Assembly (NCBI RefSeq): GCF_030445035.2
Contig: NC_080682.1
Coordinates: forward strand, 28,750,770-28,814,769
Reading direction: 5' to 3'
DNA from: Dasypus novemcinctus
Lineage: Eukaryota > Chordata > Mammalia > Cingulata > Dasypodidae
DNA length: 64,000 nucleotides
Part shown: positions 12,285 to 23,640 of the stretch, piece by piece
Layout of the letters: every line of letters begins with the position of its first letter
Numbering within the stretch: position 1 is the stretch's first letter
The notes under the pieces: model-generated
The model's input: the letters and a program-made list of their open reading frames with translations, nothing else
What the model was told of the DNA's origin: nothing
Databases searched by the model: none
Translations under genes and position numbers: made by a program

Positions 12285-12389
12285 CCCTTGATTCCTGGAT
12301 CCATGGATCCTGGATATGGGAGAAATAGCACTATAGAGTAGATGCTAATTTAAAGCATACATAGACTCCTGGAGAACCTTGTCCCAGCC

Positions 12390-13335
12390 CTATAAGGTAT
12401 TGCCACCTAGTTGGTGCTGTAATTGAGACTTCAAAAGGCAATTCCACTGTTCTATCAATCCAGCTGCTTTAGGGAGATAGGGAATATGGTAAGTCCAGTG
12501 AATTCCATGGGCATGTGCCCATTCCCACACATCATTTGCCACAAAATGGGTTCCTTGATCAGAAGCAATGCTGTGTGGAATGTCATGGTGGTAGACAGAC
12601 ATTCTGTAAGTCCACATATGGTAGTTTTGGAAGAAGTATTGCATGCAGTAAATGCAAACCCATATCCAGAGTATGTGTCTATTCCAATTAAAACAAATTG
12701 CTGCCCCTTCCATGGCAGAAGTGGTCCAATGTAGTCAATCTGTCACCAGGTGGCATGTTGGTCACATCGAGGAATGGTGCCATATGGGGGGCTGAGTGTG
12801 GGTCTCTGTTGCTGTCAGATTGGGCACTCAGCAGTGGCTGTAGCCTAGTCAACCTTGGTAAGGGGAGGTTCCTGTTTCTGAGCCCATGCATACCTCCATC
12901 CCTACCTCCATGACCTCTTTGTTCATGAACCAACTGGGCAATGACAGGAGTGGCTGGGAAAGAGGCTGAGCAAAAGCCACAGAGGGGGATATCTTATCTA
13001 CTTGATTATTAAAATCCTCCTCTTCTGAAATTACCCTCTGGTGATTTTCATTTTTTTGTCCACTCAAAAAGGTCAGTCCACATACCTCTTCCCCAGTCTT
13101 CTTTTTCACCAAGTTTCCAGTCATGTTCCTTCCAAGGTCCTGACCATCCACCCAAACATTGGTAACAGCCCATGAATCAGTGTATAAATGCACCTCTGGC
13201 CATTTATTCTTCCAAGAAAAATGAGCAACCTGGTGCACTTGCCTACTGGGAGGATCTGTGGTACCACTGCCCTTCAGGGATGCCCCAGAAAGTGGCTGTA
13301 GTGCTACAGCTGTCCCCTTTTGGGAGGTACCTGCA
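12390..13335 (-). pseudogene. ERV-L-type integrase and end of RNase H
   Basis: This is the minus-strand continuation of pol. From 13,238 it finishes RNase H ('WPEVHLYTDSWAV') and enters the integrase N-terminal region. The catalytic core at 12,713-12,390 has 'SIASDQGTHF' and 'AAGLIEQWN'; the Asp codon (12,558-12,560) and Glu codon (12,450-12,452) are 36 codons apart, matching the D-35-E spacing of retroviral integrases. Frames shift between 12,850 and 12,713, so the protein is not continuous. Confidence 0.8.
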
Positions 13336-13337
13336 TA

Positions 13338-13892
13338 TCATGCAGAACCATCTGTATAACAGGCCTGAGTTTTATCTTCCTCAGTCAACTGAATGTTAGG
13401 GACACCCCAAGAGGTCAAAAGTGTGGTCTGGGAAAGAGATGGTAACGTGGCAGGGGTGGTGACCATGGACATTGGGGCTACTTCCTCATGTAGCTTACTT
13501 GTGTCTTCAGGACATGCTTGAGCCCTTTCTTGTATATACAACTTCAACTTAATTATGGAGTACTGCTGTGCACATTCAACTTTATGGTCTGGTAGGTCAG
13601 ACAATACCCAGCTCATGATAAGCAACTCAGGTCTCATGGTAACTTGGTGGCTCATGGTTAAGCATTCTGTCTCCACTGAGGCCCAGTAGCAGGCTAAAAA
13701 CTGTTTCTCAAAAGGGGAGTAGTTATCTTCAGAGGATAGTAGGGCTTTGCTCCAAAATCCTAAATGTCTGCATTGTGATTCCCCTATAGAGGCCTGCCAA
13801 ATTCTCCAGACAGCATCTCTACTTGCCATTGAAACTTCTAGCCCCATTGGATCTGCTAGATCATGTGGTCCAAGTGGTAGTGCAGCTTGCAC
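13338..13892 (-). pseudogene. ERV-L-type RT connection and RNase H start
   Basis: An open stretch of 184 codons on the minus strand covering the segment between the RT palm and RNase H. Wording such as 'FWSKALLSSEDNYSPFEKQ' and the terminal 'YTDGSA' (first RNase H catalytic Asp) is typical of retroviral pol. The plus-strand copy at 63.2-63.8 kb carries the same text with more damage. Confidence 0.8.
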
Positions 13893-14862
13893 AAGAGCTT
13901 GGACTTGATGTAGAGCCTCTTCTTGTTCTAGTCACCAATCAAAACTAGCAGCCTTTCTGGTCACCTAGTAAATGCACCAGAGTAGCACACCCAAATGATT
14001 AATGTGTTATTTCCAAAATCCAAAGAGACCAACTAAGCATGTGCCTCTTTCTTTGGAGGGGCCAGATGCAACAGCTTATCCTTCACTTTAGAAGGGATAT
14101 CTCAACATGCCCCACATCACTGGACATCTAGAAATTTCACTGAAGTGGAAGTACCTTGTATTTTAATTGGATTTATCTCCCATCCTCTCTCATGCAAATG
14201 TCTTACTAATAACTCTAGAGCCTTTGCTACTCCTTACTCCCTAGGTCCTATAAACATGATGTCATCAATATAATGGACCAGTGTGATGTCTCATGGAATG
14301 GAGAGATGATCAAGATCCCTGTAGACAATATTATGACATAGGGCCGGAGAGTTGATATACCCCTGAGGCAGGACAGTAAATGTATACTGTTGGCCTTGCC
14401 AGCTATAAGTAAACTGTTTCTCATGGTCCTTGCTAATAACAAGTGAAGAAAAAAAGCATTCACCAAATCAACAGCAGCATACCAGGTACCATGGAAGTGA
14501 TGATTTGCTCAAGCAATGATACCACATCTGGGATAGCAGCTGCAATTAGAGTCAACACCTGGTTAAGTTTATGATAATCTGCTGTCATCCTCCAAGATCC
14601 ATCTGTTTTCTCTACAGGTCAAATAAGAAAGTTCATGGGGATGAAGTGGGAATCACCACCCCTGCATCCTTCAAATCCTTCATTGTGGCACTAATTTCTG
14701 CAATCCCTCCAGGAATCCAGCACTGTTTTTGGTTTACTATTTTGCTAGCCAGGGGCAGTTCTGGTGGCCTCCACGTGTCCTTTCCAACCATAACAGCCCT
14801 CATTCCACAAGTCAGGGATCCAATATGGGGATTCTACCAGTTGCTGAGTATATCTATGCCAA
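13893..14862 (-). pseudogene. ERV-L-type reverse transcriptase palm region
   Basis: Minus-strand frames in this stretch give the RT core. The catalytic YIDD codons are intact at 14,261-14,272, but the surrounding sequence is divided among frames by indels and stops, so no continuous RT exists. It is collinear with 62.4-63.1 kb on the plus strand. Confidence 0.75.
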
Positions 14863-15174
14863 TTATGCATTCTGGAACTGAGAAATAATCACAGAATGAG
14901 TCCAGGGGTCCACTGGACCAACTGTGAGATGGACCTTAACTAAAACTCCATTAAACACCTGGCCTCCATAAGCCCCTACTCTGACTGGTGGACCACAGTG
15001 ATGTTTTGGGTCTCCTGGAAATAACGTCACTTTTGAACCAGTGTCTAATAATCTCCAAAATGTCTGATCATTTCCTTTCCCCAATGCAGTTATTCTGGTA
15101 AAAGGCCATAGATCTCCTTGGGGAAAGGTGGGAGGAAGATTACAGTATAAATTTTCGGCTTTCTCCTCATACAT
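14863..15174 (-). pseudogene. ERV-L-type aspartic protease
   Basis: A minus-strand open frame of 103 codons with 'LLDTGSKVTLFPGDP'; the DTGS active-site codons are at 15,034-15,045. It lies upstream of RT in the normal pro-pol order, and the plus-strand provirus has the same module at 62.0-62.25 kb. Confidence 0.8.
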
Positions 15175-15755
15175 GTGGGTCTGGGTCTGTATACTGTCTC
15201 AAGACTGGGAACTGAGTAAGGGGCCATGATTGTCTGTGTCTGTAATTTGAGTTAGGGTTTTGTTCACTCGACCTCAAACTCTTCTGTTTATATAGATCCA
15301 GAAGAAATTTAGTGCACTGCCCATCTATTTCACTTCTAGTTACCCATGATGTATTAGCCATGCCATAGCTCTAAATGACTCAGATTATTTTGAGTGCTTT
15401 TTTGAATCTCCTTTTCATTGCAGTAGCCACACCCCTCCTTGACTTTGGCAACTAACTGCCGATACTTGACTTTTACCAGACCAATATCTGATCATTCCCA
15501 TAATGTTTAAGGATTCTTATTCCATCACAGCCCTCCCTACAGTAATATCTAGACTACAGAGAAGAGCAACCACAGAATTCTCCAGGGAAGATGGAGTTAG
15601 TCTTACAAATTTATTCCTCACAGTCCTGGTTAAAGGTGTGTCCTCTAGACATTCCTGGGGTGGGCCGGCAGCTCTCAAATGGCAAATCCATTCTAGCATT
15701 CCAATCTCCCTAAGCCTTTGAATTCCCTCTACCATGTACCAGGGCAAATAAACAC
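15175..15755 (-). pseudogene. ERV-L-type gag remnant, 5' end of the truncated provirus
   Basis: Minus-strand frames 15,747-15,517 ('EGIQRLREIGMLEWICHLRA') and 15,361-15,167 match the plus-strand provirus at 61.38-61.85 kb closely. Similarity stops near 15,755, so the gag 5' part and 5' LTR are missing. Assignment to gag rests on position before protease. Confidence 0.65.
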
Positions 15756-15955
15756 TTAGAAAATTTTTTAAAAAGCATAATCTCTTAAATATACATTGAA
15801 TAGCAGATAAAATTAAAATTGAAATTCTAGATTATGTAATGGAATATTTTAAAGAAACTTAGAGCAACCTACCTGAATAAAATGTATGGGATGTTCCAAA
15901 ATTTATATTAATTATTCACTCAGCTTTAAAACATTTCTCAGAACATTATGCAGTA
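15756..15955. other. AT-rich junction between the ERV and OR remnant
   Basis: About 200 bp matching neither the ERV nor the OR coding region. The rest of the OR8H-like coding sequence should be here and is absent, so this spans a deletion or replacement junction. Confidence 0.5.
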
Positions 15956-16060
15956 TATCAGGAGAAATAGCATAAAGAGGACATGCTAGATCACTTCTGA
16001 GTCTTTCAATCCCATAAGAATGTAGTCAGGAACATTTGTGTTATTCCTCCTTCCCATAGA
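15940..16060 (-). pseudogene. OR8H: OR8H-like pseudogene fragment (first ~45 codons)
   Basis: Read on the minus strand, after a good splice-acceptor-like sequence comes ATG and 'GRRNNTNVP', then 'YILMGLKDSEVI', a TAG stop where the copy at 6.2 kb has an Arg codon, and 'LFMLFLLIY'. Similarity ends near 15,950, so membrane segments 2-7 are gone. This copy keeps the canonical start codon and the NNT sequon that sits before the start in the intact copy. It is the N-terminal stub of duplicate block B. Confidence 0.85.
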
Positions 16061-19000
16061 TTTCACTATTGTGAACTGTTGAGAAAGAAAAAGAGATATT
16101 TATTGTGTAAGACTTCAGAAGAGTTTTTGTTTATAAGAATAATATGGTATTTTTAAAAGCAGTTCACTGATTCTAAAAATTCATAATAAGGAATAGTTGG
16201 CAAAATATGATAAAATAAGATGCCAAATATCTAGTACATATAAATAATAGTTTTTATATTAGGTAATAAAAATGATGTATATTCTGTAATGAAAATAAAC
16301 TTGTCCCTGTTATGAATACTTCCCTTTATTAAGACATTTATGCAGATTAAAATAATTTACATAGGTATCACTCTTTTACACATATTTAGAAATGCAAAAG
16401 TGCACCAAAATTTAAATAATTTATACAGTCACAACCATTAATTGTTTTTGGTGCTGTGGTTCTACCAAGAATGGTAATTCAAAAGTTCATGCTTGTCACA
16501 CCATATTCCTACTTATAATTAATTACAGAAAAAACTGAAAAATGTGCTAGTTATATAATAAACAATGATAAAGAGTTTTAATGAATCATATATAGTTCTT
16601 TTAAATCCAATATTTTAAAATACAAATGGGAGAATTAAAATCTTAGGCTACTTTACTTTGATTATTAATATTATAGACAAATCATTAATATTAATTTTAA
16701 AAAGATATACTTTTAAAGGATTACTGAAAATGAAATTTCTTAAAAATGTATTTTCAATATATGTACATTAATTTATTACTCTTCAATTCTATATTTCCAT
16801 TTCTACAAATAATGGCATTACTTAGATAATGCCTACATGGTATGTAAATGAATAATAATCTCATATTTTTAGATAATTTTAAAATATTCTAACTTTGAGA
16901 ATAACAATTATTTTGGGTTAAGTGGTCAAAAACTTCTGGAATTATTTGTCTAGAAATTTTTCAACCTCAAAGTTTTATAGCAAACAAAATATGTGAACCA
17001 CTTAATGAGCTTCAGAATTCTGTTATATCTTTTCCTCTGAGATAAAAACGATAATTTTTTGCATGCATTTGTTTTATTCTGAGGTAAAATATATCAATCT
17101 AAAAATTTTGTTCAGGTCCTTGTCAAACAGAAAGCACACCTGGAAAACATGTCTCACAAGTATACCAGGGGGCTACTGTGAACACAAGCAGAGCAGTGTA
17201 TTCCTTGACTTCGCCCTTATAATGACACAACACTTCTTATATTTCCAGTTGCTGATAATGCAACATCTGGTTGTCCCTGGGACCAATTTTCAGGGAAACT
17301 TGCTTGGCATGATTTGAAGGGTAGAAGTTCAAGGACTAATTCATCCATGTTAGTTTTGTAACAGAGAGTTACCTTCCCCCTTGCAGCCATATAATGCTGA
17401 GCATCATTTTTTTGCCATTCTTTTCTGATGCTCTATTTTATGACTGAGTAAAAGACAAAGTATTTATAGACAAATACTTCATCTCTTGCTGAAAGTCTAG
17501 TATATTAACCACCAGAAATGGAATAGTCCATTTATCACAATTAAACATTTATATTTTTAAAAGTGTAGTACTAACATAGGGAGTAAACATTGTTCATTAA
17601 ACAATAATTAGAAAACAAAATTCAAAGAAGAACATGAAACTCATTCATAAATGGTGTTTATCTTTAGTTTTAAATTCTTCTAATCATTTTTCTTTGTGCA
17701 TAATGTTTACTTTATGTACATTTATGGGTTTAGGTTATTTTTATGGCACTGAATAGTTGGTAACATCTTGATTTTATTATAAAATCTTTATAATACACAT
17801 GAGCCTAGGTTAAATTAGAATTTCACATATTTTGCATTGGCTGTTTCTCCATAAATACCTTCTTTCTAGGACCTTGCACAAGACCATCAATTGGAGTTTT
17901 TGAGCATCCCAAGGAAAACATGGTGGAATTACTCCAGTTAGGTTTGTCACTGTGACCTAATTGAGCTACACAGCAGATGTATTGTAGCATCCAGTCACAA
18001 CAATGTTTTTGAGTGGATATTATATTAATTAATGATAATGAAATCAATTCATGTAGCTTTGTAATTAACTTCTATTTAAAAAACTTTTTATAGCCCAGGA
18101 TTTCAGGAGAGAATTTGTTGATATGGATAAAGTAATTACAAAGTAAGATATTATATGTTTGAAGAAAGTTGGAAGTAAAATTCTTCTCTGCATAAAAAAA
18201 GAGAGAATCTTGTTTGGAGATTAAAAACCAGCATCACAGAGGTGGTTGAGCCAACAGATGTGGCTCAAGCAGTTGAGCACCTGCTTCCCACATAGGAGGT
18301 CCCAGATTTGGTTCCCAGTGCTTCCTAAAACAGAAATAAACAAACAGCAAGCAAACAAATGAAAAAAACAAGTCAGAGGAGCTGATGTGGTTTAGTGGTT
18401 GAGTGCCAACTTCCCACACACGATTTCCTGCTGAGGTAACTAAAACAAACAAACAAACAAACAAAAAACATGCATCAATTAATTTTACAAATCGTTACCA
18501 TGGGGTTTAAGCCAAAAAAGAGAATAAAGGAGATTTTATATGTTAATACCAATTTAAACATGGTCCTCTTACTACTTGCAAAATCATCATGAGGAATTTC
18601 TTTGCAGCATTGAAATCTATTTTTTATATTGTACTTTCAAATAATATAATAAAAGTTGAAGAAATAATACCTTACAAAACTGATTTTATAACTATTTTTT
18701 TTGCTGAATCTTTATTGATGGGATTCTAATATATCATCTCTATTAGTAAAATAATTTTGGCAGAATGTCAGAGTAATAAACAGAAAGAAAACAAGATTTC
18801 CTTGTCTACGTTTCAACAAAATTAGAACTTTGACTGTGACAATTACTCAGGCATTATTTTTTAAAATTCCCTCCCTTCATTCCATTCTGCCAAATTTGTT
18901 TTATGCATTTAGAAGCTGTTAAAAATCACTATAATTTTTCTGAAAATTTGTTCTATTGCTATTTTATACTGTCCTTCAAATCTCTTTAATATAGAAATCT

Positions 19001-20100
19001 ACATTTTTCCAATACTACCAATTTGCACCATAGTATTTATATGCTTTATTTAGAGGTATATATTTATACATCTTATTTACTATTTTTCCATTTTGTTCAG
19101 GTATCATATAATTGAATTTTAATTTTTAATAGTCAGTTACTGTGCTTATTACTTGGTATATTTAGACCACTTACATTTAAATAATTATTTATATGATACT
19201 TTAATTTGTCATGTATTTTTCATTTTGGCAATTTTTAATTATTCTCTCCTGATTTCTTTTTGGTTATTACAATGTTTAAAATAAAGTTTTATTCTTCCTG
19301 TTACATTTTTTTTTAGCCATACCTCATTCCATTATGTTGCAAGTGATTACTCTAGGGAATATTGTTTTAATGCAGTTAATACTATTATTATGGCTTCTGG
19401 GCAATCAAAAAGGCAATGTAAGACATGCTGAGGTTCTGTCTGTTCACAAAATATTTGAAAATCTTGCAAAAAGTTGAATGACCATCTTCCTAAAAACTGC
19501 AGAAAAGAGTTAAAGTTTACAATAATTATGTGAGTGCTGAATCAAGAAAATACAAGTTAAAACTGGTAGCATGTCTATCCCTTCCCTGACACATTGTGGA
19601 CCGAACCTATGATATCAGGGTAGGTTTCTGGCTGTCTTTCAGAGGAAACAAACTTACCCCTATGTGCAATCTAGGGTGTACATTCTAGTCTATCCAGTTG
19701 CACTCTGAAAGCCTGATCTAATACACTCATCTCTGCCTTGTTCTTCCCAAAATTTTCCTTGATGACAAAAGAGCTTTCATACAGTGAAAGCAGTGCAGGA
19801 AAGGTTCAGTCCAAAGTGGTTTGGATGAAAGGACTACTGGTTTAACATATGCAACAGAGCACCCTGAAAGGGAAAATATTACATAAGAATAGAGGAGGCA
19901 TTCTAATTGCAGTAAAAAGTAGAATTTCTAAGGCCAGGTTAATGGCCTTAGAGAAGACATGGTTAAGAAAAGGAGGAAAGATATCCACATGTTTGCCCTA
20001 CGCAGATCTTAGTAGGAGAGCTGAACTCTGAAGAAAAACACTGACTAACAAAGAGGCAATTTTCAAAAACAGTGAGGAGTCTTTTTTTTTTTTTTTTGTC
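16061..20100. repeat. Duplicate block B (paralogous to 6.25-10.0 kb)
   Basis: Carries the same ordered anchors as block A, including the OR acceptor region, a 'ggctactgtgaacacaag' stretch, a 'tgataatgcaacat' stretch and the L1-like region ending in poly-T near 20,098. It differs by a SINE insertion at 18.24-18.48 kb. No gene is seen in it. Confidence 0.75.
18237..18478 (+). mobile_element. DAS-type SINE, two tRNA-like heads
   Basis: Two tRNA-related heads in tandem ('agatgtggctcaagcagttg' and 'gctgatgtggtttagtggttg'), each followed by 'ccca(c)..ggaggtccc'- or 'acttcccacac'-type text, ending in an (AAAC)n tail. 'gcatca' flanks both sides. The equivalent site in block A (near 8,595) lacks it. 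Confidence 0.8.
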
Positions 20101-20690
20101 TTTGTTATTTCATTCCCTGCAATAATGTAACTATCACATCACTAGATGGATAAAAACATGAGAAACAGACAGTTCAGGTACTAAATCAACAATTGAAATA
20201 CTAAAATATGGAAAGATTCAATGTGCAAGGAATATTTATAGATAAAGTTACAGGAAATTATGTTCCTTCTAGAGAAACAAGATAAAACTTCAGAAATCAT
20301 CAGAGAAGAATATCAGCTATTGGATTTATGAATCATGAGTGACCTAAAAAAGGAAAATACAATTCAAATTATTCAGGCTAAAGATTTGAGGGAAATAAAG
20401 GGCAGAACCTAATAGATTTATGAAATATCTTCAATTATATCAAAATAGATATAATAGGAGTCCCAGATAAAAGAAGAGAGAAGGGCATAGGAAGAATATT
20501 CATAAAAATAAATGCAGAGAACTCAAAATTAATAAAAGACATGAATACAAATTCAAGAATCGTGATTAACACCAAATAGGATAATATTAAAGAGAACCAT
20601 CCCAAAGAACAAGGTAAAACTGTTGAGTACAAAGATGAGAGATTTCTAAAAGCTTCAGGAGAAGAGCAAAAGCTTTTATTAAAACAGTCC
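19390..20690 (+). mobile_element. L1 5' region and ORF1 remnant
   Basis: Plus-strand text includes ORF1-type phrases ('ggagtcccagataaaagaag', 'aaaataaatgcagagaac'). Frames are heavily broken. The first ~700 bp are shared with block A. Confidence 0.6.
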
Positions 20691-21062
20691 TGTGAGCAGT
20701 TGTGGCTCAAGCAGTTGGGTACCCACCTCAAACATAGAAGGTCCTAGGTTTGGTTCCTGGTGCCTACTAAATACTAGCAGACAATGAGCTGATGCAATGA
20801 GGAGACACAAGTAGGAGACACAACAAGGAGATATAATGAACAGGGTGCTGATGTGGCTCAAGCTGTTGGGCACCCACTTCTGACATGGGACGTCCTGGGT
20901 TCAGTTCCTGGTGCGTTCTAAGGAAGGTAAGCAGACACAGCAAGCACAAAATGAGCAGATACAGTGAGCAGACACTGCAAGCACAGGAAGAGCAAGACAG
21001 CGAGTGCAGACAGGCAAGGGATCCATCTTGGGGGAGGGGGCTATAAATAAATAAATCTTAAA
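20691..21062 (+). mobile_element. Two DAS-type SINEs in tandem
   Basis: tRNA-like heads begin near 20,698 ('gttgtggctcaagcagttgg') and 20,850 ('gatgtggctcaagctgttgg'), each with 'ggtcctaggtttggttcctgg'-type B-box text. The second has a 'agcagacacagcaagcac' body and an (AAAT)n tail, typical of armadillo SINEs. Confidence 0.85.
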
Positions 21063-21064
21063 AA

Positions 21065-21730
21065 ATATGGTTTTAAAAAAAGGTTTTGTTTTGACTATTG
21101 TGAATAATATTGCTTATGAACATTGGTGTACAAATATTTGTTTGAGTACCTGTATTCAATTCTTTTGGTTATATACCTAATAGTTGCATTGCGAGCTCAT
21201 ATGGTAATTCTATTCTTAGCTTTGTGAGGAACTGCCAAACTGTTTTTGACAGCAGCTGTGCCATTTTATATTTTTACCAGCAATGAATGAGTCTTCTGTT
21301 TACTGGGCATCCTCTACAACACTCGTTATTTTCTGTTTTCTAATAGATGCCATTCTAAGAGTAGGGAGTGGTATCCCATTGTAGTTTATTTTTATATTTC
21401 CCTTATGGCTAATGATGTTGAGCATCTTTTCATTTGTTTTATAGCCATTTGTATAATCTGAAGAGGTATCTTTTCAAGTATTATGCCCATTTTTAAAATT
21501 AAATTGTCTTTTTGTTAAGTTAAATGATTTCTTTATATATCCTGAATATTAAATTTTAATGGATATGTAGTTTCCAAATATTTTCCCCATTGTTTAAGTT
21601 GCCATGGTTATTTCATGATAGCAACCTTTGGGGCACAAACATTTTAAATTTGGATGAGGTCTCTTTTTTCTAACTTTTCTTTATTTCTTGTACATGTGTG
21701 TAAAGTCTAAGAAACCATAGCCCAGCACAT
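21065..21730 (-). mobile_element. L1 ORF2 3' end, antisense
   Basis: The plus-strand text is the reverse complement of L1 ORF2 end, with phrases such as 'ggttatatacctaatagttg' and 'gaggaactgccaaactg'. It is homologous to the 2.45-3.39 kb fragment. Confidence 0.85.
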
Positions 21731-21749
21731 AGTCTTAATGTTATATTAA

Positions 21750-22611
21750 ATATATGTTAAAAGAATAACTTAAAAAAAATTTCCATGGTATTATACTACA
21801 CAGTGAACCTAAGTTAAACCATGAATTGGAGTTAGTAAAACAATTATAAAAAAGTGCTAATGGGGTCAAATATGGGAACTCTGTATTTAATGAGTGATTG
21901 TTATGTAGCTGACAAATTCTCTAATAAAGAAAAAAGGCAGCCCCTATTAATTAAGGGTAATTTCTCATCAGAATCATGGAGGCATGAGGCAGGGGATGAA
22001 ATATTCAATTGCTGAAAGAAAATAATTTCAACCAAGTAATTTAAATCTGGAAAGATTGTTTTAAAAATGAGGGAGAGATTAACACATTCCCTAATGAGCA
22101 AAAGCTGGAGTAGATAATCTCTACAAGACCTGCTCTACAAGCCAGATTACAAGGATTTCTTTAGATGTAAAGGAAAGGACATTAGACAATGTATCAAAGT
22201 AGCATAAAGGAATAAAGATTTCTGGAAAAGTAACTATCTGCATAATTATAAACCACAGTATTATTTTATTGTATTTTTGTACATAACTCCTATTTTTATC
22301 ATGCAGATTCTAAAAAGAATATGAATAAAATGTAAAGACAAATCTATGGTTAATGACATATGTAATGTATTTGGAAAATTTGTAACAAGTACAGCAAAAA
22401 CATTGGGAGATGGAGGGGTATAGGAACAATTTCACATACGTTTTTAGTTAAGTTTTTGTCAAATGAGACAAGGTAGCTACAGATTTATGATGTGATTATG
22501 TAAGCCCCATCCTAACCAAATATTTGGTTTTATGACCACAGTAATAGACTTGTATACATCACATTTAATAATAGGGTTGATGGAAGACTGACAAGGAAAT
22601 AGAAGCCCAGA
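21750..22611 (+). mobile_element. L1/HAL1-type ORF1 end and inter-ORF segment
   Basis: Plus-strand 'catggaggcatgaggcag' followed by 'aaaatgagggagagatta' matches the post-ORF1 segment of the 7.7-kb L1 at 48.57-48.75 kb. It is cut at 22,611 by the MaLR-like element; L1 ORF2 text resumes at about 25,680. Confidence 0.65.
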
Positions 22612-23640
22612 ATTTTAGTCAGGTACGTTGCCAAAAGCAATATGGTTGAAATAAGTTGGTTTACAATGGAGATTTATTGCCTTGCAAGCTTACAGTTCTG
22701 AGGCTGAGAAAAATGTTCAAATCAAGACATCATCAAGTAATACTTTCTCCCAGAAGTCTGGCTGCCAGGGATCCTGGACTCTTCTGTCCCATGATGTTTT
22801 AGTTTGCTAAAAGCTTCTTGGAGCAGTATACCAGAAAAAGTTGGGTTTTATAATAGGAATTTATCAGTTAAAAGCTTATGAATCTGACACTGTGAAAATG
22901 TCCAAACCAAGTCATCATCAGAGATGCTGTCTCACCAAAGTTTGGCTGCTGGCAATCCTAGAGGCCTGTCATATGACAAGACACAATGGTGAGTTGCTGG
23001 TCTAGGTTTCTATGTTCTCCAGGCTTTCTCCCTGATCTCAGCTGTAGGTGATGAGAGAAATATGGCTTGTCTCTCCCCTAACCTCCAAATCTTTCTCTCA
23101 GGCTCTCTGGGTTTCTCATCTCTGCCAATTTTTTCCTGTGTGTCTCTGTGCCTGTGGCTTTTTCTCTCTTTCTTTTATAAAGGACCTCAGCAAGAGGAAC
23201 AAACCTACCTTGGGTCATGCATTACTGAAATAATCCATTCAAAGAGCCCTAGAGGAATCTAATCCAATCAATGGGTCATGCATCCACAGGACTAGAGTAG
23301 GTCCAAGAACATGATCTTTGCTGGGATCCACATAAAGCTTCAAAATATCAATTATGGCAAGGCACATGATAGCAACTGCTAGGCTCTCTCTTCTACTCTG
23401 GTCTGCCTTGCCTTCAGCTTCTGTGGCTCTCTCTCCATATTCTTCCTATTTATAAAAGACTTCAGTAAGAGGATTAATAACCTCCCTGGGTCACACTTTA
23501 CCTAAAGTAATCGAATTAAAAGGCCTTTAACTGAAGTAAACTAATCAAAAGTTACCACCTACAATAGGTTCTCAGCCAAGTGTGGACCAGAATTAAGAAC
23601 ATGATTTCCTGTGGTACATCCAATCTCAAACTGCCACATT
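22612..23640 (-). mobile_element. 3' LTR of MaLR-like element, itself split by an LTR
   Basis: Outer LTR pieces 22,612-22,795 and 23,351-23,640 form one LTR in minus orientation (beginning 'tgtggcagtttgag' at about 23,637). The middle is a second full LTR inserted at 22,796-23,350. Confidence 0.8.
22796..23350 (-). mobile_element. Nested solo LTR of the same superfamily
   Basis: About 555 bp, complete, minus orientation. Joining the flanks restores the host LTR phrase 'catgatggcaaggcac'. The flanking pentamers are 'atgat' and 'attat', a 4/5 match to a 5-bp target duplication. Confidence 0.75.

Noticed and set aside
12698..12913. Plus-strand frames across the provirus
   Set aside because: Shadows of the integrase region, which reads on the minus strand.
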